Below the pieces are notes generated by a model. It saw only the letters and a program-made list of their open reading frames with translations, was not told the DNA's origin and ran no database searches. From the NCBI GenBank assembly GCA_036346205.1, contig JARFJB010001278.1:3156501-3220500 (forward strand): a DNA stretch of 64,000 bases. Direction: 5' to 3'. How positions within the stretch are numbered: the first letter of the stretch is position 1; each line of letters begins with the position of its first letter. Below are positions 25,691-37,655 of this stretch, piece after piece. Source of the DNA: Vesta saturnalis (Eukaryota > Arthropoda > Insecta > Coleoptera > Lampyridae). The position numbers and the translations under genes were made by a program.

Positions 25691-27672
25691 GTAGAATTAA
25701 TAAACAGTATTTTTGTACTGTCTTATTTTTATTATAATACGTTCGTCCCTATCCTATTAGAAAGACACATAGAACATAAATATTGTATTTTGAATTTTCT
25801 ATTTATATTGGATACTATAGTATACTTGATATCAAACAATAGGTTTGTTCCAGATGAACTCCGAATGTTACGCAAAAAAAAGGTAGCTGCACTTCTATGA
25901 AAAATTGTAGGGACTTTTTTCGTATTGCGCATGCGTAACAATCCGGAATTAACGTGGAACAAATCACATATCACCACGCCAGACTATATCGCATTGTTCA
26001 CATTTTCCAAAATTTAACATTTCCTACTAATCTGTCATTCTGCCAACTGCGAAGCTTTCAGTGGACTGGCCTATGATTCCTACCCAACCAAGTTAATGTA
26101 AATGTATAAATGAACAGATCAGACCACGACCATATAAGTTTATCTTCAAAAAACTAAAAAATTGGTAAGTAGTGCTGGCGACATAGTGGATGTACAGATT
26201 TTAGTTGCGCGAGATAAACACTGCTTGCAGAGTATGAATTTCGTGCGCATCTCGTGGGCGTTATTTTTGAGTGGTTATGACTCGTTCTATGATCTCTCTA
26301 TAATATGTTAAAGAAGCTAAATTGTTATATGAAGAAAGTTTATCTCAAAGGTCACGTGTAATACATCAGACTTAGCCCAAGTAAACTCGTGTGACTTAGA
26401 ATTAGATGTGAACATAACATTCTCCAAGTAATCTGTATTGCGATTACAAAAGTAATCTGTAATCGATTACAATTTTGAAGAGTAATCAGGAATCGATACT
26501 CGATTACTATTTGAACCAAGTAACTGTAATCGGTAATCGATTACTTTCTGTAATTGTCCCAGCTATGCTACCAATTAAGAATGTTATCACACATTGCAAC
26601 AATTTAACACATATAGTTAAAATTACGATAAGATTAAATAGACACGTTATGTTTTCGTTGTATAATTTACAATTCTTGAGTATTAATGGTTTAATTGTCA
26701 TTTCCAAGGCGGTTTAATAATATTTCATTTATTGTAGAGTTGACTTTTAGATATACTTTACTTATATTTTATAGTTCACATATTTATTTGGCGTATTCAA
26801 TTATATACTGAAGAAGATTAAATAATAAACTTGTAAAAAATTAATGAAAAATATAGAGGACACCAAGGCATTATATCCCCTTTGGCGCGGAGCTGATAAC
26901 AATATATTTTAATTTTGTTTTAAATAAACGATTCAATTTTTTTGGGGGAATAGTACAACGTATGATGAACCATTAAGGTGTTTAAAAACCATTGGCTCAT
27001 AATATATAAAAAACGTTGTTGCTCATTCACAAAATTGTAAAATTTTCTTACACTTCCCGCAATTGTTTCAAACTGTGCAAGTTTTAATGAATTTTACACA
27101 ATTCACAGATGATATAAAAGAAATTTACAAATTTTAAACAGAATTTGAATGAACAATTAATAGTTATGAACTCTTGAGAATGAATTACCTTATAAACGAG
27201 ATGTATGTTTTTTTATATTAATGTTGTTGAATGTGTGGTATTTTAATTTTATGCGGAAATAATTCTATTATTACATAAAATTCGAAAACAAATTTAGGTG
27301 AAAATAAGTATATTGTAAACTAAGTAAGAACGACACGTTTTTTTATTAATTCAACAATTAAAGTGAAAGTCATTACATTTAAAAAATTTTGTTCATTACA
27401 TAAACAATAGGCGACTGAACGTCTAGGAAGTTCATTGTTAACATAAAATTGTAAAAAATAAGATTTTTAAATATTGAGTACTGTCCTTGTATCAATGTAG
27501 TGTGTACAATCTATTTTGGTACAGCAGCAATCGTAGATTTAGCACCAGGAAGGCCTACGACCTTGACGCTTAAGCAGTACTAAGACGACGGTCATATGTA
27601 AGCTAATTTCAACACCCTCACCAGCAAACACCTTCCACCAATAATAAGTCTATGAGGTGGAGCACAAGGTTT

Positions 27673-27678
27673 TATAAA
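27673..27678 (+). promoter_or_regulatory. TATA box of the signal-peptide exon (upstream unit)
   Basis: TATAAA within TTTTATAAACACCGG, 106 bases before the ATG at 27784. The expected start of transcription is about 27703, which gives an ~80-base 5' UTR that lacks an upstream in-frame ATG for the exon. Confidence 0.55.
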
Positions 27679-27783
27679 CACCGGAGAGAGATTTGCTTTG
27701 CGGTACCGCGTTAAAAATATAGGCTAGTGCCAGTGTAAAGAAGTGATTGTGTGCGAACAGTTGTGATCTGTGTGTTATTTAAT

Positions 27784-27883
27784 ATGGACTTATTGAAACG
27801 GTACCTTTTAGTGGCCGTAGTGGCATCGTGTCTACTATTGGAATTTTCTTCCGCTGTACGGGTTGGTGCGAAAAAGAAGAAAG
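27784..27883 (+). CDS. First coding exon encoding a signal peptide (upstream unit)
   Basis: The exon starts at ATG 27784 (MDLLKRYLLVAVVASCLLLE...) and ends with a consensus donor AAG|GTGAGT at 27883/27884, after 33 codons plus one base (phase 1). It encodes a basic n-region (KR), a hydrophobic core of ~14 residues and a small-residue cleavage region (FSSA|VRV), then GAKKKK. The product would enter the secretory pathway. A TATA box lies 106 bases upstream. Continuing into the intron gives only ~20 further codons before a stop, which supports splicing. Later exons are not in the window, so the mature protein is unknown. Insect cuticle or extracellular-matrix proteins often have such exons, but I do not recognise the gene. 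Confidence 0.6.
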
Positions 27884-29863
27884 GTGAGTCAAGATGGTAC
27901 CGGATGGATTTATGCGTGACTGAATTGTTTCATCCTTATAGGATTTAATTACATAAAAAAAAACTACACGTTTGTGAGTGATTAAATGCAATAATTTAAA
28001 GACATTCACAGTTAGTCATTTGCTACTCGTTCTACTAGCAACTGCACTGTGTTAGTATGTCAGCCGGCTGGTCTGATTAGAGGCCATTGCAAATATACTC
28101 GTATAATCTGCCAATATTTCAAGTTCATTGATTTAGTTCAGTAAACAGTAAAAACCGCGATTACTATAACGGATAAAGTTTTTTGGAAAAGTCAATATAA
28201 TGGATGAAGAGTGCAAGATAGTTGTCAGTAAACACAAAGGAATGCTGAAAATTCCTTTAGGTCCCACGAATCTAATCATTAGTTAGCGGATGTCAGTACC
28301 ATTTATTGTACAAATTTGTGTTGTTTACACGTTTACTTTCTAAAAATTGTTAATTTTATAAAATTATCTCACTTTATAACTGACAGCTTTAAAGGATGAT
28401 TTGTCAATATTTAATAAATTCATCATTAATAAATGCTCGAAAGTCAAACTTCAAGCAAAATTTATATTATTTTTTCATTAGCACACAGTAGGTGCCTTTA
28501 AACAATTATGTACAACTTAATGAAATGTACAGATTATGAATGACTGTACAGGTTGAATATAAATAATGTAAAACACGTATTGCAACAAAAACTAGCATTA
28601 AATCACTCATGTCTCTCTACTCTGATTCTTTCTAAATATGACTTTTTAATTGATTAAACAACAGTTGTTCATAAAAAATGAGTTGTAATAAGGTGAAATT
28701 GATTTAAAATCGTACATACACATGGACAAAAAATCATTGCATAAATTGTTTTGTCATTAAACCAAGCTACTTTCGAAAAATAGAGCGGACACTAAAACGA
28801 AATGGGCAAATTGTGAAAGCTGATTGTTAATTTTTTTTTTGTATGAAAAGTCTTTGTTTTAAAAAAGCTCGGTTAGTTTTTTGTAACCGATTCCGACCTT
28901 ATAAAGAATGTAAGTGTTCTAAACTAACTCGTTACATAATGAAAATTGATATACACACTCATTTCCTGTAATTTGATCTCGTTTATTGATTTGAAAGTTT
29001 ACTTTACGTCTAACAGTTTAACTAGTAATAAATAAAAATAAAATTTAAATAATTTGTGTAGCTCGTGATTACTAAATATTGAAAATGAGAGTTGTGTCAT
29101 GACACTGTGCCGAACCATTAATTTTTCTGCTTGGACGTTTGTTATACATATAACAACGGATCTGAGCTAACAACTAACATGAGTTTTTGGCAATAACAGA
29201 AAAATATTGATCCTCTCATTGATTGACATTGGCAAGGAATGTGAAATGGAATAATGCATTTTGCCCTAATTATGAATAATGTATATCGAAAAAAAGGATA
29301 TCCTGTTTCTACAACATTAATGCGCTAAGCCTCACACACCCACATTATTATTTATTGCACATTTCTGACAGTATATCTTACTTAGTGCCTCGACACTAGG
29401 CTTTAATTACAAAACAGTCAATACTTAACTAGATCTTATTCAACAATATTATCCCAGATTACTAATACTATAATAAACCTTATAGACGCAATGTTCTAAA
29501 TACCTGAAGCTTATTAATGGGTTCGTTCTTATAAATCTAATTGAATCTCCTCTACCGCTTTCTATTAATCATGTGTAACTAAATAATTTTATCTATGTAC
29601 GGATTATTTAATCCTTTCAATTTCTTCTTATAGTAATCAATAATTAATGTCATTTTTTTACACCATGAAAATAATTGCTTTTTTTTCACCATGCTTTCCT
29701 TTACAGTTAATTAATAGTATAAAATATTCAATCTGAAGTAAATTACTAAATGTAAAACATGAAATTTGGGCTATAATGCCGTTTTTAAATTATATCACTA
29801 ATGGGCAGCGTAAATTAATAAAGTTTACTGTAACTTTGAATCCATAATATTATTGATATTGTA
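27884..29863 (+). other. Putative first intron (upstream unit)
   Basis: AT-rich sequence downstream of the splice donor. No second exon with credible acceptor and coding content was recognised. Confidence 0.4.
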
Positions 29864-29975
29864 AATATCTGGTGTGGAACACCACACGACCTTCCAACCT
29901 ACAAAATGGAAATTAAAAGAAATGAAATAAATAAAAAGTTTACCTCCAGTATTATTTGAACCTATGACCTGTACT
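29864..29975. mobile_element. Truncated terminus of the Crypton-associated element
   Basis: Same ~112 bases as the start of the complete element at 37578 (AATATCTGGTGTGGAACACC...), cut off where the duplicated unit restarts. It shows that the duplication breakpoint falls inside the tRNA-like sequence lodged in that terminus. Confidence 0.85.
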
Positions 29976-30593
29976 TGCTTTATAATCAGTAATCGCAGGC
30001 GATTACTTTTTAGAGAGTAATCAGTAGAGCTCAAGAAATAAAAATGTGCATATTTTGAGCGATTTTCGGAATGAATTCGCAAACAATAAATTAATTGTAC
30101 TTATTTCTTTCTGAGCAGGTAAAGTAAGAACATCCTGCTAAGCGATAATCCGGATGCCGCCGTAAAAGTAATATTATGGGTTATTTCCGGAGGCTTAATA
30201 AAGGAATTTTCGTAATCTGTATTATTAAAATCGTCCTCGATTTTTATGAAAGGAAATCTAATTGATTTTAGCCAATAAAATCATTTGCTGCCAGCCCCAT
30301 TTAAATTTAAGGTTCGAAGAAAGAACTTTACTTTTTTTAGTTTTATAAAAAAAATGTGTAGATGTTTTCAAGAATCTATTATTAAAATGCTACTTGGCAC
30401 ATATTCAAACATATTTTGTTCATGTTGCTTCATCAATTACTAAATTAGAAGAACGTTATATTTCACTGGATCAAAGCATTGAAATCGTTAACTCAATAAA
30501 GTTAAACATCTTGAAAAAATAATAAAATTTACGAAAAATTTTGCAGGGTATTAAAAAAATGAAGGTTATCAAACTTTCACATACACTGTGTCC

Positions 30594-32613
30594 GTAAAGT
30601 ATGGAACAAATTAATTTTAGCTAAACAGGCCATTTTAAGAATTAATCCTGAAACACGACGATTTTTGATTTTAATTTACCGTATTTTAAAATAATAATCT
30701 AATATACAGGGTGAATTACTTTCGTAATGACGTCACCGCCATTTTTTTAAATGGAACGCCCCATTTTGTTTCAATTTTCGGATTGTTAGCTGAGCTGATT
30801 CCAAAATGTATCACATGTTGATTCCAATTGGTACAGGTGGACAAATACAATAGTTTGTGTGCTCATAAAGTAACGCATAACATTCTTTATTAGTTAAATT
30901 AACAATATTATCAAAAATACTTGTTGTCTAGCGGACAGAATGATGAAAGACTTTATAAATGTTCGAACTGCAGCCCTTGCTGTATTTGACAGTAACCCAA
31001 ACGGTGTACAAATTCTTGTTGAACCTTGTTTATTGTGTCTTGAGAAATATTGTTTATTGCTGTCCGAATTCTCTCTTCAATTCTTGAATATTTGCTGATT
31101 TCGTTTATACACAACATTCTTTAGATGCCCCATAAAATAATCCAAAGGATTGAAAGTCCTCTGGCCATTCAATATATCCACGTCTACCAATCCACCTGTT
31201 CGGAAAAATTTCGTCTAGGTACCTTCTAACATCTACAGCATAATGTGGAGGTGCTCCATCCTGTTGAAGCATAAACTTTCATCAAAACCTCCAGGATTAC
31301 GTCTGCTGGGAAACAAATTACGTAAATTAGGTACGAGATACCCTAAAATCAAGGTACGTTGCCCCGTTTAAATTACCTTCGATAAAGTAGGGTCCGATGA
31401 TTAGATTTCTTACAATTCCAACCCATATATTTACCTTTTGCGGTATGTATGATGCTCACGCATCCAGTGGGGTTTTTTTGCCCAGTATTAACAATTCTGA
31501 CGGTTGACCTCGCCAATTAACGTGAAAGTGGCCTCATCAGAAAAAATAATGTTTTGTATCAAGAGAGGTCTCGGTGACATTTATCCATCATTTCTTCGGA
31601 AAATTGTATTCTTCTATCGGAATCATCTTCGTTTAATTCCTGCACAAGTTTGATTTTATAAGGATGCCATTTTTCAAGTTTTAATAGTTTGTGTACCGTT
31701 GTTTTGCTAACACCGATATCGCGACTAACTTTACGCAGAGAAGTGTGCGCATCTTCTTCAAAACTAAGTAAAACATCTAATGCTGTATCAGCATATGCAG
31801 AGACGACCTGATTTGCGCATTTTCAACCGTACCAGTTTCTCGAAATTTCTTTTCAATCTTACTGACTGTTGAACGCGTTATAGGTCTTTCTGGATATTTA
31901 TCATTAAACAAATTGCACACTTCCATCTGAGTCCGCGATCTGTCTCCATACCCAATCATCATAAGTATTTCAATTTTGTTTTACACTTAAGTTCATTTCT
32001 ACTTTAAATTAAATCCAAGCAATAATTAAAACATTCACGAATACCATAAATATTGTAGTACTAAACTGTCACTGAACATCAATAAATTACTAAACAAATA
32101 ATGACATTTCACAAAACTAGACGACTATGTTTTTTAAATTGATAAGAATTAATTTCTTTCATATTCTGTCTGCTAGACCACATGTACCAAAGATGTTTGA
32201 AAACAGCTCATTTTATTAATCTAATAATGTAACAAAACATTACAAACTACATTTAAACCAATTGCCGCTAGACAACAAGTACTTTTGATAATATTGTTAA
32301 TTTAACTAATAAAGAATGTGTTAGTTTATGAGCACACAAAACTATTGTATTTTGTCCACCCTGTACCAATTGGAATCAACATGTGATACATTTTTGGAAT
32401 CAGCTCAGCTAGAGCAATCCGAAAATTGAAACAAATGGGTGTTCCATTTAAAAAATGACGGTGACGTCATTACTCGAAAGTAATTCACCCTGTATATTAG
32501 ATTATTATTTTAAAATACGGTAAATTAAAATCAAAATCGACGTGTTTCAGGATTATTCCTTAAAATGGTCTGTTTAGCTATAAATTAATTTGTTCCATAC
32601 TTTACGGACACAA
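30594..32613 (-). mobile_element. Mariner-like element (downstream unit)
   Basis: Duplicate of the 22658-24753 mariner with the same long inverted arms. Its right end has lost the AGTGTATA segment, so the terminal bases and one TA are missing. Confidence 0.9.
30953..31996 (-). pseudogene. Mariner-type transposase, DD41D, multiply frameshifted
   Basis: The same protein as in the upstream unit, with many 1-3 base deletions. A two-base loss just after the start codon already shifts the frame, so the longest remaining frame begins at MMIGYGDRSRTQMEVC. The first catalytic motif is encoded as FSDEATF (near 31535), with Asp where the upstream copy has His. LQQDGAPPH is present near 31260, but the third motif (CTCTGGCCATTC region near 31160) has lost bases. 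The copy cannot be translated as it stands, though some deletions may be consensus errors. Confidence 0.88.
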
Positions 32614-32639
32614 ATAGTCTTATTAAAGGAAATTAAGGA

Positions 32640-33115
32640 GTTTTAGTTTAGATCTCTGGTTGATGTTTTCGATTTTAGACAAAATGGAAGTGATGGCAAT
32701 TGGTCGGTAGTTTGAGGATCAGTCTTTGGGAATAGGTTGAACATTTGCTAACTTCCATGATGAAGAATTCCAGAAGACATAGAGATCGTATAAAGCTTAG
32801 ATAGGACTGGTACTGGTTCGGAACATTTCTTTAAGACAATAGGGATACCGTCTGGGCCAGTCGCCTTATTGAGATCTAGCCTACTGATGATCGATTCCAA
32901 GAGCTTGTACCGAAAATGAATTGGTTTCATAGCGTACTAGGGACATCTTTTCCAGAATCATTGAGACACGAGTTTGATGCAAACAAATCCACAAAAACAT
33001 TGGCTTTGTCTACAGAATCAGCAACTACCGATCCGTCAATAGATGTCAGGGAAAATGAAGATGTTCCAAAGTTTACTAATGGCTTTAAAAGACCAAAATT
33101 TACGACTGCCTAAAG
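32640..33115 (-). pseudogene. LINE reverse transcriptase fragment (downstream unit)
   Basis: Duplicate of the upstream LINE fragment. Here the stretch LDLNKATGPDGIPIVLKKC and VPVLSKLYTISMSSGIL is readable in one frame, so each copy preserves a different part of the RT N-terminal region. Short deletions are frequent. Confidence 0.75.
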
Positions 33116-35413
33116 GAGAAGAAGGTCCATTTTATTTTCCTTGTTCTTGCACAGGTCAATGTTATTTTTTGTTTTATTAGTAATATTGGACGTGAGTTCG
33201 TGAAAACCAAATCGTACGAATTCGTGAGAAACGAATTGTCAGAATTCTTATTCAATGCAACAGCGAGCGACCGACAAAACAAATGATTTTGGTCGCATCA
33301 GAAAAGTTTATACGATATCGTAAGAAATATTTGTAATTGTAAAATGTAACCATGCACATAAATGTACGCATTTGTTTGAGTCGTACGTATTCGTACGAAT
33401 AGTTTTTCGTAGGAACTTGCTAACCTGTATCCAATTTAACCGCTGCCAAATAATTTGTTTTCTTACGAATTCGTAAGAATAAATTTGGTAGCTTTAATAA
33501 ACAGTATTTGTACTGTCTTATTTTTATTATAATACGTTCTCTTCCTATTAGAAAACACATAGAACATAAATATTGTATTTTGAATTTTCTATTTATGTTG
33601 GATACTGTAGTATACTTGATATCAAACAATAGGTTTGTTCCAGATGAACTCCGAATGTTACGCAAAAAAGGTAGCTGCAATTCTGAAAATTGTAGGTACT
33701 TTTTCGTATTGCGCATGCGTAACAATCCGGAATTAATGTGGAAACACATATCACCACGCCCGACTATATCGCATTGTTCACATTTTCCAAAATTTAACAT
33801 TTCCTACTAATCTGTCATTCTGCCAACTGCGAAGCTTTCAGTGGACTGGCCTATGATTCCTACCCAACCAAGTTAATTTAATGTATAAATGAACAGATCA
33901 GACCACGACCATATAAGTTTATCTTCAAAAACTAAAAATTGAGTAGTGCTGTGCGCATAGTGGATGTACAGATTGCAGAACAAGACATGATAGGTGGAGC
34001 TTGGGGTTCTTTTTGCGCGAGATAAACACTGCTTGCAGAGTATGAATTTAGTGCGCATCTCGTGGGCGTTATTTTTGAGTGGTTATGACTTGTTCTATGA
34101 TCTCTCTGTAATATGTTAAAGAAGATAATTGTTATATGAAGAAAGTTTATCTCAAAGGTCACGTGTAATACATCAGACTTAGCCCAAGTAAACTCGTGTG
34201 ACTTAGAATTAGATGAAAACATAACATTCTCCAGGTAATCTGTATGATTACTTTGCGATTACAAAAGTAATCTGTAATCGATTACAATTTGAAGAGTAAT
34301 CAGGAATCGGTACTGATTACTATTTGAACCAAGTAATCGATTACTTTCTGTAATTGTCCTATGCTACCAATTAAGAATGTTATCACACATTACAACAATT
34401 TAACACATATAGTTAAAATTACGATAAGATTAAATAGACACGTTATGTTTTCGTTGTATTATTTACAATTCTTGAATATTAACGGTTTAATTGTCATTTC
34501 AAGGCGGTTTAATAATATTTCATTTATTGTAGAGTTGACTTTTAGATATACTTTACTTATATTTTATAGTTCACATTCAATTATATACTGAAGAAGATTA
34601 AATAATAAACTTGTAAAAATTAATGAAATATAGAGGACACCAAGGCATTATATCCCTTTGGCGCGGAGCTGATAACAATATATTTTAATTTTGTTTTAAA
34701 TAAACGATTCAATTTTTTGGGGAATAGTACAACGTATGATGAACCATTAAGGTGTTTAAAACCATTGGCTCATAATATATAAAATGTTGTTGCTCATTCA
34801 CAAAATTGTAAAATTTTCTTACACTTCCGCAATTGTTTCAAACTGTGCAAGTTTTAATGAATTTTACAATTCACAGATGATATAAAAGAAATTTACAAAT
34901 TTTAAACAGAATTTGAATGAACAATTAATAGTTATGAACTCTTGAGAATGAATTACCTTATAAACGAGATGTATGTTTTTTTATATTAATGTTGTTGAAT
35001 GTGTGTATTTTAATTTTATGGAAATAATTATTATTACAAAATTCGAAAACAAATTTAGGTGAAAATAAGTATATTGTAAACTAAGTAAGAACGACACGTT
35101 TTTTATTAATTGAACAATTAAAGTGAAAGTCATTACATTTAAAATTTTGTTCATTACATAAACAATAGGCGACTGAACGTCTAGGAAGTTCATTGTTAAC
35201 ATAAAACTGTAAAAATAAGTTTTTAAATTGAGTACTGTCCTTGTATCAATGTAGTGTACAATCTATTTTGGTACAGCAGCAATCGTAGATTTAGCACCAG
35301 GAAGGCCTACGACCTTGACGCTTAAGAAGACGACGGTCATATGTAGTAATTTCAACCCTCACCAGCAAACACCTTCCACCAATAATAAGTCTATGAGGTG
35401 GAGCACAAGGTTT

Positions 35414-35419
35414 TATAAA
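35414..35419 (+). promoter_or_regulatory. TATA box (downstream unit)
   Basis: Duplicate of the TATAAA at 27673, at the same distance from its ATG to within a few bases. Confidence 0.5.
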
Positions 35420-35521
35420 CACCGAGAGATTTGCTTTGCGGTACCGCGTTAAAAATATAGGCTAGTGCCAGTGTAAAGAAGTGATTGTGTGCGAACAGTT
35501 GTGATCTGTGTGTTATTTAAT

Positions 35522-35616
35522 ATGGACTTATTGAAACGGTACCTTTTAGTGGCTAGTGGCATCGTGTCTACTATTGAATTTTCTTCCGCTGTACGGTTGG
35601 TGCGAAAAGAAGAAAG
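35522..35616 (+). pseudogene. Signal-peptide exon, frameshifted duplicate
   Basis: Same exon as at 27784 but five bases shorter: two bases lost at GGCCGTAGTGG, and one each at TTGGAA, CGGGTTGG and the lysine run. The hydrophobic core is read in another frame after residue ~10 and the phase at the donor (GTGAGT at 35617) is changed. If the assembly is correct, this copy cannot encode the secretory leader. The losses in short runs may equally be sequencing errors. Confidence 0.6.
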
Positions 35617-37577
35617 GTGAGTCAAGATGGTACCGGATGGATTTATGCGTGACTGAATTGTTTCATCCTTATAGGATTTAATTACATAAAAACTACACGT
35701 TTGTGAGTGATTAAATGCAATAATTTAAAGACATTCACAGTTAGTCATTTGCTACTCGTTCTACTAGCAACTGCACTGTGTTAGTATGTCAGCCGGCTGG
35801 TCTGATTAGAGGCCATTGCAAATATACTCGTATAATCTGCCAATATTTCAAGTTCATTGATTTAGTTCAGTAAACAGTAAAAACCGCGATTACTATAACG
35901 GATAAAGTTTTTTGGAAAAGTCAATATAATGGATGAAGAGTGCAAGATAGTTGTCAGTAAACACAAAGGAATGCTGAAAATTCCTTTAGGTCCCACGAAT
36001 CTAATCATTAGTTAGCGGATGTCAGTACCATTTATTGTACAAATTTGTGTTGTTTACACGTTTACTTTCTAAAAATTGTTAATTTTATAAAATTATCTCA
36101 CTTTATAACTGACAGCTTTAAAGGATGATTTGTCAATATTTAATAAATTCATCATTAATAAATGCTCGAAAGTCAAACTTCAAGCAAAATTTATATTATT
36201 TTTCATTAGCACACAGTAGGTGCCTTTAAACAATTATGTACAACTTAATGAAATGTACAGATTATGAATGACTGTACAGGTTGAATATAAATAATGTAAA
36301 ACACGTATTGCAACAAAACTAGCATTAAATCACTCATGTCTCTACTCTGATTCTTTCTAAATATGACTTTTAATTGATTAAACAACAGTTGTTCATAAAA
36401 ATGAGTTGTAATAAGGTGAAATTGATTTAAAATCGTACATACACATGGACAAAAAATCATTGCATAAATTGTTTTGTCATTAAACCAAGCTACTTTCGAA
36501 AAATAGAGCGGACACTAAAACGAAATGGGCAAATTGTGAAAGCTGATTGTTAATTTTTTTTGTATGAAAAGTCTTTGTTTTAAAAAGCTCGGTTAGTTTT
36601 TGTAACCGATTCCGACCTTATAAAGAATGTAAGTGTTCTAAACTAACTCGTTACATAATGAAAATTGATATACACACTCATTTCCTGTAATTTGATCTCG
36701 TTTATTGATTTGAAAGTTTACTTTACGTCTAACAGTTTAACTAGTAATAAATAAAAATAAAATTTAAATAATTTGTGTAGCTCGTGATTACTAAATATTG
36801 AAAATGAGAGTTGTGTCATGACACTGTGCCGAACCATTAATTTTTCTGCTTGGACGTTTGTTATACATATAACAACGGATCTGAGCTAACTAACATGAGT
36901 TTTTGGCAATAACAGAAAAATATTGATCCTCTCATTGATTGACATTGGCAAGGAATGTGAAATGGAATAATGCATTTTGCCCTAATTATGAATAATGTAT
37001 ATCGAAAAAAAGGATATCCTGTTTCTACAACATTAATGCGCTAAGCCTCACACACCCACATTATTATTTATTGCACATTTCTGACAGTATATCTTACTTA
37101 GTGCCTCGACACTAGGCTTTAATTACAAAACAGTCAATACTTAACTAGATCTTATTCAACAATATTATCCCAGATTACTAATACTATAATAAACCTTATA
37201 GACGCAATGTTCTAAATACCTGAAGCTTATTAATGGGTTCGTTCTTATAAATCTAATTGAATCTCCTCTACCGCTTTCTATTAATCATGTGTAACTAAAT
37301 AATTTTATCTATGTACGGATTATTTAATCCTTTCAATTTCTTCATATAGTAATCAATAATTAATGTCATTTTTTACACCATGAAAATAATTGCTTTTTTT
37401 CACCATGCTTTCCTTTACAGTTAATTAATAGTATAAAATATTCAATCTGAAGTAAATTACTAAATGTAAAACATGAAATTTGGGCTATAATGCCGTTTTT
37501 AAATTATATCACTAATGGGCAGCGTAAATTAATAAAGTTTACTGTAACTTTGAATCCATAATATTATTGATATTGTA
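35617..37577 (+). other. Putative first intron (downstream unit)
   Basis: Nearly identical to 27884-29863. No further exon seen. Confidence 0.4.
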
Positions 37578-37585
37578 AATATCTG

Positions 37586-37601
37586 GTGTGGAACACCACA
37601 C
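37586..37601. repeat. Short palindrome in element terminus (GTGTGG-AACA-CCACAC)
   Basis: A perfect 6-base inverted pair with a 4-base spacer, 8 bases inside the terminus. The other termini keep it, with one change at the right end (41882-41897). Such dyads resemble core sites bound by tyrosine recombinases, but binding is not shown. Confidence 0.6.
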
Positions 37602-37655
37602 GACCTTCCAACCTACAAAATGGAAATTAAAAGAAATGAAATAAATAAAAAGTTT

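Larger units (their letters stand above)
21990..26567. mobile_element. hAT-like non-autonomous element carrying nested LINE and mariner
   Basis: The left end reads CAGAGCTGGGACGATTACAG. The right end is the near reverse complement, CTGTAATTGTCCCAGCTATG. Subterminal AATCGATTAC motifs are repeated in both ends (22010-22080 and 26440-26550), as in several hAT families. Imperfect 8-base flanks CTAGAAAT (21982-21989) and CTACCAAT (26568-26575) match at six of eight positions, which fits the hAT target duplication. No hAT transposase is visible. The interior holds a mariner (22658-24753), a LINE fragment and a palindrome-rich segment. Confidence 0.72.
22045..29975 (+). repeat. Tandem duplication, upstream unit
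   Basis: This ~7.9 kb block is repeated head-to-tail immediately downstream (29976-37690). It begins inside the hAT-like left end (TATAATCAGTAATCGCAGG) and ends inside the Crypton-associated terminus (CCTATGACCTGTACTT). Its reading frames are longer and homopolymers fuller than in the downstream unit. Confidence 0.95.
29976..34363. mobile_element. hAT-like element lacking its left end (downstream unit)
   Basis: Duplicate of the interior and right end of the hAT-like element. The first ~55 bases, including the left terminal repeat, are absent because the duplicated block starts inside it. The right terminus has lost a few bases (GTCCTATG instead of GTCCCAGCTATG). Confidence 0.75.

Noticed and set aside
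27779..28009. Minus-strand frame opposite the signal-peptide exon
   Set aside because: Shadow of the plus-strand exon. The plus strand has the TATA box, signal peptide and splice donor.
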